Positions 9,291-18,966 of a DNA stretch of 64,000 nucleotides are shown here, one piece after another. The stretch's first letter is position 1. Each line of letters begins with the position of its first letter. The DNA comes from Plantibacter sp. PA-3-X8 (GTDB lineage Bacteria > Actinomycetota > Actinomycetes > Actinomycetales > Microbacteriaceae): assembly GCF_003856975.1 (NCBI RefSeq), contig NZ_CP033107.1, positions 2,108,001 to 2,172,000 of the forward strand, given 5' to 3'. Made by a program: the position numbers and the translations under genes. The notes below the pieces were generated by a model, which saw only the letters and a program-made list of their open reading frames with translations, was not told the origin of the DNA and did not search any database.

Positions 9291-10247
9291 GTGACCCGTG
9301 TCCCAGCGCCGCTCGCGCTCCTCATCGCCGTCGTCAGCGGTGCCTTCATCGCGGTGCAGGCAAGGCTGAACGGTGAACTCGGAGCCCGCCTCGGTGACGG
9401 GTTCACCGCAGCTGCGATCTCGTTCGGCGGCGGCTTGATCATCCTCACCGTCGGACTGGCGCTGTCCCGTACCGGTCGTCGCGGTCTCTCCACGGTGGCC
9501 GGTGCCGTCCGACGCAGGGAGATGCCCTGGTGGACGGTGCTCGGTGGGTGTGCCGGCGCGTTCCTCGTGCTCTCGCAGGGGCTCACCGCCGCCACGCTCG
9601 GCGTCGCCCTCTTCACGGTCGCGGTCGTCGCCGGCCAGACCGCGAGCGGACTCGTGCTCGACCGGATCGGCTTCGGCCCGGGAGGCGTCGTCGGGTTCAG
9701 CGTCCAGCGCGTCCTCGGGGCGGTCGTCGCCCTCATCGCAGTCGGCGTCGCGGTCTCGGGCGAGCTCGGCGGGAGCATTCCACTCGGCCTGCTCGTCCTG
9801 CCGCTGCTCGCCGGGATCGGGATCGGCTGGCAGCAGGCGGTCAACGGCCGCGTGAAGATGCGGGCACAGAGCACGCTCGCCGCCACGTTCATCAACTTCG
9901 TCGTGGGGACGGTCGTGCTGGTCATCGCCGCCGCGCTGCACGCGGTCATCGTCGCGCCGCCCGGACCGCTCCCGGGGGAGTGGTGGCTCTACCTCGGCGG
10001 CCCGATCGGATGCGTGTTCATCGCCGTGGCGGCGTTCCTCGTGCAGCACACGGGCGTGCTCATCCTCGGGCTCGGCACGGTGGCCGGTCAGACCCTGAGT
10101 GCGCTCGCCCTCGACGTGCTCCTGCCCACCGACGACGGCGGCGTGCATGTCGCGACCGTCGTCGGGACACTCCTCGCGTTCGCCGCCGTGGCGATCGCAT
10201 CGGCGCGGTTCAGGCGTCGTCCCACGGCATCGTCGTCCGCCGACTGA
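9291..10247 (+). CDS. DMT family transporter (YdcZ/DUF606 type)
   Basis: A 318-residue inner-membrane protein with about ten hydrophobic segments arranged as two homologous halves of five. Each half opens with a DUF606/EamA-like segment: LLIAVVSGAFIAVQARLNG in the first, and LPLLAGIGIGWQQAVNG in the second. The duplicated ARLNG/AVNG motif is typical of the YdcZ branch of the drug/metabolite transporter superfamily, whose substrates are mostly unknown. The start is the GTG at 9291, with GGAAGGAACC upstream. It follows the tRNA-Thr terminator and is convergent with the nitroreductase-msrB pair. Confidence 0.87.
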   Translation: MTRVPAPLALLIAVVSGAFIAVQARLNGELGARLGDGFTAAAISFGGGLIILTVGLALSRTGRRGLSTVAGAVRRREMPWWTVLGGCAGAFLVLSQGLTAATLGVALFTVAVVAGQTASGLVLDRIGFGPGGVVGFSVQRVLGAVVALIAVGVAVSGELGGSIPLGLLVLPLLAGIGIGWQQAVNGRVKMRAQSTLAATFINFVVGTVVLVIAAALHAVIVAPPGPLPGEWWLYLGGPIGCVFIAVAAFLVQHTGVLILGLGTVAGQTLSALALDVLLPTDDGGVHVATVVGTLLAFAAVAIASARFRRRPTASSSAD

Positions 10248-10289
10248 GTCGAGCCGTCGAGCCGTCGGATGCCGTGAGCGACTCCGTCC

Positions 10290-10838
10290 TCAGGGCATGG
10301 AGCTGAGGTGCGCCTTCGCGTTGATCGTCTTGCGGCGCCCTGTGCGAGCGTTACCCGGCTTCCCCCCGACGTACAGCCAGCCGAGGAGATCCTCGCCCTT
10401 CTTCAGGCCGTGTGCCTTCCGGACCGCTTTGGCGCGAGTCGCGCCGCCGGTGCGCCAGAACACGCCCCAACCGGCGTCGTCGAGCAGGAGACTGACCATG
10501 TGGGCCACTCCGGCCGCAACCGCCTCCTGCTCCCAGGCGGGCACCTTCGACTTCTTCACGCTCACGACGACGGCGAGCAACAGGGGCGCGCGGAGCGGCT
10601 TCGTCGAGGGCTTCGAGTCGCCCTCCGCCTTCGCGAACGCCCGGCCGAGCTTCACGCGGTCGTCGCCGCGGAGGGTGATGACCCGCCACGGACGCAGGGC
10701 GCTGTGATCGGCCACTCGACCGGCCGCCGCGAGGACCTCGAGGAGTTCCGCGTCACTCGGAGCGACGTCGGTGACCTTGGACCACGAACGCCGCCCGGCG
10801 ACGGCGGCGAGGACGGGGCGCTCGACCGGTTCGGTCAC
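10290..10838 (-). CDS. Nitroreductase family protein
   Basis: A 182-residue FMN-dependent nitroreductase-fold protein that would reduce nitro compounds, quinones or a similar electrophile with NAD(P)H. Family marks are the N-terminal RRSWSKV (the R-R-S/T FMN-phosphate motif), DHSALRPWRVITLRGD, and the C-terminal GWLYVGGKPG. I place the start at the GTG at 10838, because it overlaps the msrB stop in a GTGA (4 bp), a standard coupling arrangement; a longer reading into msrB is an artefact. The pair msrB-nitroreductase suggests a shared role in redox or electrophile stress, though this is inferred from position only. Confidence 0.85.
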   Translation of the reverse strand: MTEPVERPVLAAVAGRRSWSKVTDVAPSDAELLEVLAAAGRVADHSALRPWRVITLRGDDRVKLGRAFAKAEGDSKPSTKPLRAPLLLAVVVSVKKSKVPAWEQEAVAAGVAHMVSLLLDDAGWGVFWRTGGATRAKAVRKAHGLKKGEDLLGWLYVGGKPGNARTGRRKTINAKAHLSSMP

Positions 10839-11254
10839 TCCGTCGGCTCGGTGGTGTCGGCCGCGGCGAAGTTGAGCGCGATCGAGTTCATGCAGTAGCG
10901 GTCGCCGGTGGGCGTGCCGAAGCCGTCGTCGAACACGTGGCCGAGGTGCGAGCCGCAGTTGGCGCACCGGACCTCGGTGCGCACCATGCCGAGGGTGCGG
11001 TCCTCGATGAGCTGCACCGCCTCGGGGTTCACGGACTCGTAGAAGCTCGGCCATCCGCAGCCGGAATCGAACTTGGTACCGCTCTTGAAGAGTTCGGCGT
11101 TGCAGGCGGCACAGGTGTAGAGGCCCGCGCGCGACTCGTCGAGGAGCTCACCTGTCCAGGCCCGCTCGGTCGCCGCTCCGCGGAGGACCTGATACTGCTC
11201 CGGCGTGAGTTCCTCGCGCCACTGCTCATCGGTCTTCGACACGTCGTACGTCAT
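10835..11254 (-). CDS. msrB: Peptide-methionine (R)-S-oxide reductase
   Basis: Repairs the R-epimer of methionine sulfoxide in oxidised proteins. At 139 residues this is the normal single-domain length. The zinc site is formed by CAACNAELF and CANCGSHLGH; the catalytic block is RYCMNSIALNF, and WPSFYES holds the substrate-binding Trp. The start ATG at 11254 has ATGGAGCAGC upstream, and a TAGGAT -10 box lies further up. It is the first gene of a two-gene operon with the nitroreductase, with a 4-bp overlap. Confidence 0.96.
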   Translation of the reverse strand: MTYDVSKTDEQWREELTPEQYQVLRGAATERAWTGELLDESRAGLYTCAACNAELFKSGTKFDSGCGWPSFYESVNPEAVQLIEDRTLGMVRTEVRCANCGSHLGHVFDDGFGTPTGDRYCMNSIALNFAAADTTEPTE

Positions 11255-11477
11255 GCTGCTCCATTCGTCTCGGTCATCCTACGTGCGGGGCTGCCTCGTG
11301 CATGCGGCTCCCGACGTATTCCATAACACTGCACCGAGCCTGATCCTTCCCGGTGAACGTCGGCCCTCGCCGGGGTGGATGCGGCCCGGCGGCCATCGGC
11401 TGAATAGACTTGGACGGCGGCGGACCGGAGCATGACTCCACGGTCGCCGCATCGGCACCGATCGGCAGGAGATGAGC

Positions 11478-11780
11478 ATGCAGCCAGCGTCGCGCACGCC
11501 TGCCGATGACGACGCGTCGACGCCGACGGGAGGCCTCGACCAGCGCGAGCTCGAGATCCTCGAGTTCGAGTCCCACTGGATGCAGCACGTCGGGGCCAAG
11601 GAGGCCGCCATCCGCGACCGCTTCGCCCTGTCCCCGGCCCGGTACTATCAACTGCTCGGCGCGCTCATCGACTCGCCGTCCGCCCTCGCCCACGACCCCA
11701 TGCTGATCAAGCGGCTGCAGCGCACCCGCGACGCCCGACTCTCGGCGCGAGGAGCCTCGGCTCCCCGCACCGACGGCTGA
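11478..11780 (+). CDS. DUF3263 domain-containing protein
   Basis: A 100-residue actinobacterial protein of unknown role. The conserved core is LEFESHWMQHVGAKEAAIRDRF followed by SPARYYQLLGALIDSP. It reads like a small helix-turn-helix module in which KEAAIRDRF and SPARYYQ form the helices, so DNA binding is plausible but unproven. An in-frame ATG at 11472 touches the GCAGGAG ribosome binding site, leaving no spacer; the ATG at 11478 gives a six-base spacer and is preferred. A TAGACT box near 11403 could be its promoter. The LytR_C gene follows 21 bp downstream, the usual actinobacterial pairing. Confidence 0.85.
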   Translation: MQPASRTPADDDASTPTGGLDQRELEILEFESHWMQHVGAKEAAIRDRFALSPARYYQLLGALIDSPSALAHDPMLIKRLQRTRDARLSARGASAPRTDG

Positions 11781-11801
11781 GCAGCTCTCGGAGACCACAC
11801 C

Positions 11802-12374
11802 ATGGCTGAATCCTTCCCGCCCGACCGCTTCGACGAGGTCCCCGACCTCAAGCGCGTCGGCGCGCACCGTGCCCCTGCTCCCAAGGGACGCGGCTGGATC
11901 GCCTTCCTCGTCGCCGTCGTCGCCACGCTCGTCCTCGTGGGGGTCGGCACCTTCGCCCTCTTCGGGCTGAACGACCGGATCGACTTCTTCGGCGGCTCGC
12001 AGAGCCCGAGCGCCACGCCAACGCCTACCCCCACCCCGACCGAGGTGGCCCCCGTCGTCGACCCCGCGGCCAGCATCCTCGTCCTGAACGGCACACCCAC
12101 CGCCGGCCTGGCCGCATCGGCGGCGGCAGCGATCACGGCCGCCGGCTTCACGCAGCAGATCCCGACGAGCGACGCCAGCACGGAGGACGTCACGGCGAGC
12201 GGCGTCTACTACCAGGATCCGTCGCAGGAGGGCGTCGCCCGCGCCATCGCGAACGCGCTCGGCGGCATCCCGATCCAGATCACGGACACGTACGCGATCC
12301 CCGTCGAGGAGGGCGAGGCACCGGTCCTCCGCATCGTCGTCGTGGTCGGCGCGGACTACCAGCCAGCCGCCTGA
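11802..12374 (+). CDS. LytR C-terminal domain-containing membrane protein
   Basis: A 190-residue protein with a short cytoplasmic N terminus and one membrane segment WIAFLVAVVATLVLVGVGTFALF (about residues 30-52). A Thr/Pro linker precedes an extracellular LytR_C domain (about 85-190, beginning SILVLNGTPTAGLA). LytR_C domains occur on LCP cell-wall ligases and alone on small membrane proteins; the isolated form probably helps wall assembly, but no activity is known. It lacks the catalytic LytR-CpsA-Psr domain. It forms a pair with the DUF3263 gene. Confidence 0.85.
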   Translation: MAESFPPDRFDEVPDLKRVGAHRAPAPKGRGWIAFLVAVVATLVLVGVGTFALFGLNDRIDFFGGSQSPSATPTPTPTPTEVAPVVDPAASILVLNGTPTAGLAASAAAAITAAGFTQQIPTSDASTEDVTASGVYYQDPSQEGVARAIANALGGIPIQITDTYAIPVEEGEAPVLRIVVVVGADYQPAA

Positions 12375-12506
12375 GCGCAGCTGGAGCAGGTCGATCGAGC
12401 AGGTCGCAGGCACGCCGTGTTTCCGGAGTGTTTCCTCCATGTTGAGTTGTCGTATCACTCGGCCCCGTTTGTCGATTTGAGGGTGAATCCGCGCGGTGCT
12501 CCGGAT

Positions 12507-12512
12507 TAGTAT
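12507..12512 (+). promoter_or_regulatory. Possible -10 box of the cold-shock gene
   Basis: TAGTAT lies about 150 bp before the cold-shock ATG, implying a leader of roughly 140 nt, as is usual for cspA-type mRNAs. No good -35 was seen. Confidence 0.35.
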
Positions 12513-12659
12513 CTGGAACTGGCCGCTCATCCCGTCCCGTCTCGACTCGCCCCCGGGTCCGCTTCGGCGCAGGGTGGTCACCGGGGTCCCGATCCCGGAT
12601 GGCAGGTCCGGGTTCGGCAACAGTCGATGCCTGCGAGCACGCAGCAATGGGAGTATGAA

Positions 12660-12863
12660 ATGGCGAACGGAACCGTCAAGTGGTTCAACGCTGAGAAGGG
12701 CTTCGGCTTCATCACGGTCGACGACGGCGGACAGGATGTCTTCGTCCACTACTCGGCGATCGACATGAGCGGCTACAAGTCCTTGGAAGAGGGCCAGGCG
12801 GTCGTCTTCGAGGTCGGCACTGGAGCAAAGGGGCCTCAGGCCGAGGGTGTGCGCCTGGCGTAG
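12660..12863 (+). CDS. cspA: Cold-shock protein (CspA family)
   Basis: A 67-residue single cold-shock domain that binds single-stranded nucleic acid and melts RNA structure. RNP1 is KGFGFITV and RNP2 is VFVHYSAI; the N-terminal [11 protein letters not shown] is canonical. I chose the ATG at 12660, which starts MANGTVKWF as in the family; an in-frame ATG at 12627 would add 11 unrelated residues. A leader of about 140 nt upstream and a strong UUCG hairpin downstream bracket a single-gene transcript. A second, longer cold-shock-domain protein lies at 22914. Confidence 0.96.
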   Translation: MANGTVKWFNAEKGFGFITVDDGGQDVFVHYSAIDMSGYKSLEEGQAVVFEVGTGAKGPQAEGVRLA

Positions 12864-12888
12864 CCGCTGATCAGGTACGCGATTCCTG

Positions 12889-12918
12889 CGACGCCGTCCA
12901 CTTCGGTGGGCGGCGTCG
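12889..12918 (+). terminator. Terminator of the cold-shock gene
   Basis: A 13-bp hairpin (arms 12889-12901 and 12906-12918, one wobble pair) closed by a TTCG tetraloop and followed by TTCGTCGTT. Confidence 0.85.
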
Positions 12919-12969
12919 TTCGTCGTTCCGGGGCTGTTCCCGGGAGTTCGCTCAGGGCGCCGGTGCTCA

Positions 12970-12996
12970 CTTGCACTCCCACCCCCTGAGTGCCAG
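12970..12996 (+). promoter_or_regulatory. Degenerate CIRCE operator (upstream copy) overlapping the groEL promoter
   Basis: CTTGCACTC-N9-GAGTGCCAG matches the CIRCE consensus at 7 of 9 positions in each arm and has the canonical nine-base spacer. It lies over a -35 TTGCAC (12971-12976) and a -10 CAGAAT (12994-12999) spaced by 17 bp, so repressor binding here would block RNA polymerase. Confidence 0.7.
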
Positions 12997-12999
12997 AAT
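12971..12999 (+). promoter_or_regulatory. groEL promoter
   Basis: -35 TTGCAC at 12971-12976, 17-bp spacer, -10 CAGAAT at 12994-12999. Transcription would begin at about 13005, inside the downstream CIRCE element, so the operator would also form the 5' end of the mRNA. Confidence 0.65.
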
Positions 13000-13003
13000 C
13001 GAC

Positions 13004-14687
<1,684 letters not shown>

Positions 14688-14705
14688 GTTCGACAGCAAC
14701 ACCTG

Positions 14706-14737
14706 CGCAGGGCGTCTCCTTCGGGAGGCGCCCTGCG
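14706..14737 (+). terminator. Terminator of groEL
   Basis: A 14-bp hairpin (arms 14706-14719 and 14724-14737, one wobble) with a TTCG tetraloop followed by TCGTTTCC, starting about 20 bp after the groEL stop. Confidence 0.88.
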
Positions 14738-14854
14738 TCGTTTCCACCAGACGCATCGGGGAGAACCCTCGATCTGTATGCCTGTTTCCGCATGGGTCCG
14801 ACAGTCGTTGTAGAGACGTGATCGGAACGGCATATCGGCCCGCACGCCAGTTCC

Positions 14855-14860
14855 TATGAT
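14855..14860 (+). promoter_or_regulatory. -10 box of a probable leaderless lipoprotein promoter
   Basis: TATGAT ends six bases before the ATG at 14867, and the spacer CGAGCT has no ribosome-binding character. Confidence 0.6.
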
Positions 14861-14866
14861 CGAGCT

Positions 14867-16045
14867 ATGAGACGTATCGGGGGAGCGGCGATCGCCGCTG
14901 TATTGGTTCTGGCGCTGGCCGCGTGCACGCCGAGTGAAGCGGCTCCGACCGCATCACCGACGGCGTCGTCCTCGCCGAAGCCCTCGGCGACGGCTAAGCC
15001 GACTGCGCCGGTGAGCTCATACGGCTTCGGGTGCGAGAATCTCGTCCCCCAGGACGTGGTGGCGACCGCGCTCGCCCCCACGGCGACCCTGGAGCCCGCT
15101 TTCGCTGACCCGTCCAGTGCGAACCCGCTGCTGTGGGCGGCGACCTCGCTCGGGGGCATGCACTGCACGTGGAGCAATGGTGAGCCGAGAGACCTGGCGG
15201 AGGGTGGGACGCCGGTCGGCACGGAACGGTGGGCCGAGTTGACCATCCTGCCCGGGTCGCACGCCGACTGGGACTTCTACTACGAACGCTGGGCGAACGG
15301 CGAATCAGGGCCGTGGCCGGACTCCACCAAGCTGTCCTGCTTCACCCAGAACGGAGCTGTGCCCGGCGTCTGCAGCATCAACTTCCTGGTCGGCGACAGC
15401 TGGGTCGACCTGATCATGTATGGCCCGGCCGACGATGCCGCAGCGTCGGACGAGGATGCCGTCGCCGCAGTCACACCCTTCATCGAGGCGATCCGCTCGG
15501 CGCTCGAACCGGTCGGCACGGCGCCACGGTACGCCTGGGGCGGGACGACGCCGGGGGCGAACGCGCTGCCGACGGAGTGCGAGGTGTTCGTGCCTGCGGC
15601 GGCGATGAGCGAGGCCTTCGGCCAGGAGCTCACCTACAACTCGGCACCGAAGAAGCGACTGTGGAACCGAGGCGTCGCCGCCGAGGACTTCGGAGCGCCG
15701 GACTGCATCTTCTCCCTCCCCGACAGTGACTCGTCGCGAGGCGTCCTGCGAGCGCTCCCGGGCGGACGCTGGGCGTACGAGCAGCTGGTCGAGACCCGCA
15801 TGAGCGCGGGAGCGGACATCGAGTTCCTGACGATCGACGGGCTCGGAGTCCGGGACGCCTTCATCGAGTGCAAGACGAGCCCGTGGTCCACGTGCAGCGT
15901 GCAGATGGCGGTCGCCGGGCACTGGTTGGAAGTCGAGGCGAACAACGTGAGTTCCCTCGACGACACCTACGACGTCGACGAGCTGCGTCAGCAGGCTCTC
16001 GCCTACGCAGCACTCGCCGCCGCCGGTATCGCCGCGCTTCCCTGA
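14867..16045 (+). CDS. Lipoprotein of unknown function
   Basis: A 392-residue secreted lipoprotein that I cannot assign to a named family. The N terminus is a classic lipoprotein signal: MRRIGG, a hydrophobic stretch, then lipobox LAAC with the lipidated Cys near residue 21. A ~25-residue Ser/Thr/Pro/Ala linker follows. The mature part has pairs of Cys (CENLV, MHCTW, LSCFTQ, GVCSINF, TECEV, DCIFS, ECKTS, STCSVQ) suggesting disulfides, and looks like two similar halves each opening with a CE-V-P motif (CENLVPQDVVATAL and CEVFVPAAAMSEAF). This suggests an internal duplication. The start is supported by the TATGAT box six bases upstream. It is the last gene before a convergent WXG100 gene. Confidence 0.75.
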   Translation: MRRIGGAAIAAVLVLALAACTPSEAAPTASPTASSSPKPSATAKPTAPVSSYGFGCENLVPQDVVATALAPTATLEPAFADPSSANPLLWAATSLGGMHCTWSNGEPRDLAEGGTPVGTERWAELTILPGSHADWDFYYERWANGESGPWPDSTKLSCFTQNGAVPGVCSINFLVGDSWVDLIMYGPADDAAASDEDAVAAVTPFIEAIRSALEPVGTAPRYAWGGTTPGANALPTECEVFVPAAAMSEAFGQELTYNSAPKKRLWNRGVAAEDFGAPDCIFSLPDSDSSRGVLRALPGGRWAYEQLVETRMSAGADIEFLTIDGLGVRDAFIECKTSPWSTCSVQMAVAGHWLEVEANNVSSLDDTYDVDELRQQALAYAALAAAGIAALP

Positions 16046-16111
16046 TCCCCGCACCCCGCGCGGGAGGTCCCGCCACCGGGATGCCCGGTGGTGGGACCTT
16101 CCGCGCGCGGA

Positions 16112-16402
16112 TCAGCCGCTGAACATACTCGCGTTCGCCCGCTCGATCTCGGCGTACTGGGTACCCGTGACGGCGAGCGCCCGGCTGATCTCGCCGAGGT
16201 TCTCCTCGACCTGACGCTGGGTGCCCCTCCAGCGCTCGACGACACCGTGGAACGCGGCGGCCGCAGCGCCGGTCCATTGGCCGTCGAGTGCCGCCAGCTG
16301 CGTATGCAGGCGGGCGACCTCGTTCTGGATCTGCTCGATCGTGACGCGTGCTGCCGTGGAGGCGCGCTCGACCGCGTCGCTGTCGACCTGGAAAGTGGCC
16401 AT
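16112..16402 (-). CDS. WXG100 family type VII secretion target
   Basis: A 96-residue helical hairpin protein of the ESAT-6/CFP-10 superfamily. The turn motif is W-T-G in LDGQWTGAAAAAF, flanked by two amphipathic helices. A YxxxE-like export signal is seen at the C terminus (GTQYAEIERANASMFSG). Such proteins pair and leave the cell through an EccC-driven ESX system. Here it stands alone, with no partner, EccC or toxin gene in the window, so it may be secreted through a system encoded elsewhere or act as a homodimer. The ATG has CGGAGTTCCCG upstream. Confidence 0.9.
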   Translation of the reverse strand: MATFQVDSDAVERASTAARVTIEQIQNEVARLHTQLAALDGQWTGAAAAAFHGVVERWRGTQRQVEENLGEISRALAVTGTQYAEIERANASMFSG

Positions 16403-16555
16403 CGGGAACTCCGTTCGTCCGGGCGATGCCTGTCATCGCCGCTACCGAGACGGTAGATGCTCGCCACCGGCCGGAACCGGCGAGGAAGGTTTCGTGCGCG
16501 CACTCCGAAGCAGGCCGGAGCCTGTGGAGGAGGGTCGAGCCAGCCCGCCGGCGGG

Positions 16556-18220
16556 TCAGGCCGGAGGGCCCGCGATGACGATGGGGCTCGTGGCCGCCGA
16601 CGGGGCGAGCGGCAGGATGACGCGGAACGTCGCGCCGCCGCCGGGGGTCTCGGTCACGTCGACCGTGCCACCGTGCGCCGCGACGATGGAGGCGACGATG
16701 GCCAGTCCGAGGCCGCTGCCGCCCGTCTCGCGCGTTCGCGAGCTGTCGGCACGCCAGAAACGCTGGAAGATCTTCTCGCGGATCTGTGGCGGGATGCCCT
16801 CGCCGTGGTCGACGATGGCGATGCTGGCGGTCCCTGCGCGGGCGTCCGTGCCGACCGCGAGCTCGATCGGGCTGTCGGCGGGCGTGAAGCGCAGGGCGTT
16901 TCCGATGAGGTTCGTGACGACCTGCCGGATCTTGTTCTCCTCGCCGAGGACGATCGGCGGCACGGCCAGGGTCAGTGGTTCGGCGATGGGCTTCGTGTCG
17001 GGCGTGGTGGCGTCGCCGGACGGCTTCGGCCGACGCCGGAAGCGGTTGAACGTCGCGCCGAAGATCGGCCCGGTCGAGTTCGTCTGGGCTGGTGCGTCGG
17101 CAGTGGCCGGGGACTCGCCGGTGGTCTCGGAGGCATCGTCGTCGACGGCTCGCGCCATGCGTTCGTCGCGGACCACCTGGACCGTGCGCCCGGGGGCCTG
17201 GGCGGTGGTGTCGAGCGCGGCGTCGCGCGCGATCGGGAGCAGGTCGACGGGGGCGACATTCAGTGGTCGCGTCTCATCGAGGCGGGCGAGCTGGAGGAGG
17301 TCCTCGACGAGCGCACCCATGCGGATGGCCTCCTTCTCGATGCGCTCCATGGCCTGTGCCACGTCCTGCGGCGTCTGGAGGGCACCCATCCGGTAGAGCT
17401 CGGCGTAGCCGCGCACGGAGACGAGCGGGGTGCGGAGCTCGTGGCTCGCATCCCCGACGAAGTTGCGCATCTGCTCGATGGTCTTCCCGCGATCCGAGTA
17501 CGCGCGGTCGATGCGAGCCAGCATCGTGTTGAGTGATCGGCTGAGTCGCCCCACCTCGGTGTTCGGTGTCGAGCCGGCGAGTCGCTGGCTGAAGTCGCCG
17601 TCGGCGAACGCGGCGGCCGTCCGTTCCACCTGGCGGAGCGGTTCGAACGTGCCGGTCACCAGCCACCGGGTGAGGAGCGCTCCGACCACGATGATGAGCA
17701 CGCCGAGGACGAAGAAGATCGTGAGGTAGGTCGCGATGGTGTTGTCGGTGCCCTGCATCGAGATGGCGACCCATGCCGCTCCCGTGCGGAACCCGTCGAG
17801 GGTGACCGGGACGGAGACCGCGTGGTACACGATCGTGCCACTCGCGTTGGTGGTCGTGTAGATCTGGGTCCCGCTCGCGGCGACGTCGTTCGCGCTGAGG
17901 TGCGCCGGGTGTTCGGGAGCGATGCTGTCGTCCCACCCGGACGAGGCGCGGAGTTCGCCGTTCGTGTCGTACACGGCGACGAACAGCGTCGAGGGGGCGT
18001 CGAGCTGGAGTTGTCCGTCCTCGGAGATCTCACCGACGATCTTGCCCTTGGCGGCAGTGACCAGACTGTCGTTCGCCTGCTGGGTGAGGACCTCTTTGAG
18101 GAGCGGGGTCGTCCCCATGCCCGCGACGAGCAGGCCGAAGGCGAGGACGAGCACCGTCACCCCGGTGATCTTCGTCCGGAGTGAGACGCTGCTCCACCAG
18201 GTGGACAGGGAATCGGCCAT
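16556..18220 (-). CDS. Sensor histidine kinase (OmpR-type system)
   Basis: A 554-residue membrane kinase. It has an N-terminal membrane segment (ITGVTVLVLAFGLLVAGM), an extracellular sensor of ~140 residues, and a second segment (YLTIFFVLGVLIIVVGALL). A HAMP domain, HisKA with the phosphorylatable His at about residue 260 (DASHELRTPL), and an ATPase domain with N box NLIGNALRFTP, G1 DHGEGIP and G2 TGGSGLGLAIV follow. Between HisKA and the N box lies an extra low-complexity insert of roughly 60 residues, rich in Ala, Thr, Asp and Pro, with an RRRPK patch. I chose the ATG at 18220 (MADSLSTWW); a longer frame only overlaps the regulator. It is downstream of its response regulator by 10 bp. Signal unknown. 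Confidence 0.93.
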   Translation of the reverse strand: MADSLSTWWSSVSLRTKITGVTVLVLAFGLLVAGMGTTPLLKEVLTQQANDSLVTAAKGKIVGEISEDGQLQLDAPSTLFVAVYDTNGELRASSGWDDSIAPEHPAHLSANDVAASGTQIYTTTNASGTIVYHAVSVPVTLDGFRTGAAWVAISMQGTDNTIATYLTIFFVLGVLIIVVGALLTRWLVTGTFEPLRQVERTAAAFADGDFSQRLAGSTPNTEVGRLSRSLNTMLARIDRAYSDRGKTIEQMRNFVGDASHELRTPLVSVRGYAELYRMGALQTPQDVAQAMERIEKEAIRMGALVEDLLQLARLDETRPLNVAPVDLLPIARDAALDTTAQAPGRTVQVVRDERMARAVDDDASETTGESPATADAPAQTNSTGPIFGATFNRFRRRPKPSGDATTPDTKPIAEPLTLAVPPIVLGEENKIRQVVTNLIGNALRFTPADSPIELAVGTDARAGTASIAIVDHGEGIPPQIREKIFQRFWRADSSRTRETGGSGLGLAIVASIVAAHGGTVDVTETPGGGATFRVILPLAPSAATSPIVIAGPPA

Positions 18221-18230
18221 CGGGTGGGGG

Positions 18231-18920
18231 CTACGCCTTTCCGGCCTTGAGCATGTAGCCGAATCCGCGCTTGGTCTGGATGAGCGGCTCGCTGGAGAAC
18301 TGGTCGAGCTTCCTGCGCAGGTAGGAGATGTAGCTCTCGACGATGCCGGCGTCGCCGTTGAAGTCGTACTCCCAGACGTGGTCGAGGATCTGGGCCTTCG
18401 ACAGGACACGGTTCGGGTTGAGCATGAGGTAGCGGAGGAGCTTGAACTCGGTCGGGCTGAGGTCGATCGGGGTATCGCCGACGAGGACCTCGTGGGTGTC
18501 CTGGTCCATCGTCAGCTCGCCGGTGCGGATCACTGCATCCTCGTCGGCCTGCATGGTCCGGCGAAGGATGGCCTTGATGCGTGCCACGATCTCGTCGAGG
18601 CTGAACGGCTTGGTGACGTAGTCGTCGCCGCCGACCGTGAGGCCCGTGATCTTGTCCTCGGTGTCGTCCTTCGCGGTGAGGAAGAGGATGGGCGCCGTGT
18701 AGCCGGCGCTGCGGAGGCGCTTGGTGACGCCGAAGCCGTTCATGTCCGGCAGCATCACGTCGAGGATGATGAGGTCGGGCTCCTCCTCGAGGACCGCTGA
18801 GATGGCGGCTGCGCCGTTGCCCACGGCACGGACGGCGAAGCCGGCGAATCGCAGGCTGGTGGTGAGGAGGTCGCGGATGTTCGGTTCGTCGTCGACGATG
18901 AGGATGCGGGGTCCGGTCAT
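18231..18920 (-). CDS. Response regulator, OmpR/PhoB family
   Basis: A 229-residue two-domain regulator. The receiver domain (1-120) has the acidic pair VDDE, the phosphorylation site Asp54 in LIILDVMLPD, and the conserved Lys in DYVTKPFSLDE. A winged-helix DNA-binding domain follows (about 130-225, with LSPTEFKLLRYLM and RRKLD). Length and order are typical. It is the first gene of an operon with the histidine kinase 10 bp downstream. The -10 box GATAAT (18927-18932) ends six bases before the ATG, so the transcript is probably leaderless. Target genes cannot be read from the window. Confidence 0.95.
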   Translation of the reverse strand: MTGPRILIVDDEPNIRDLLTTSLRFAGFAVRAVGNGAAAISAVLEEEPDLIILDVMLPDMNGFGVTKRLRSAGYTAPILFLTAKDDTEDKITGLTVGGDDYVTKPFSLDEIVARIKAILRRTMQADEDAVIRTGELTMDQDTHEVLVGDTPIDLSPTEFKLLRYLMLNPNRVLSKAQILDHVWEYDFNGDAGIVESYISYLRRKLDQFSSEPLIQTKRGFGYMLKAGKA

Positions 18921-18966
18921 GACACCATTATCTGCACGTTTCTTGAGACTTTTCTGAGAGCCTGTT

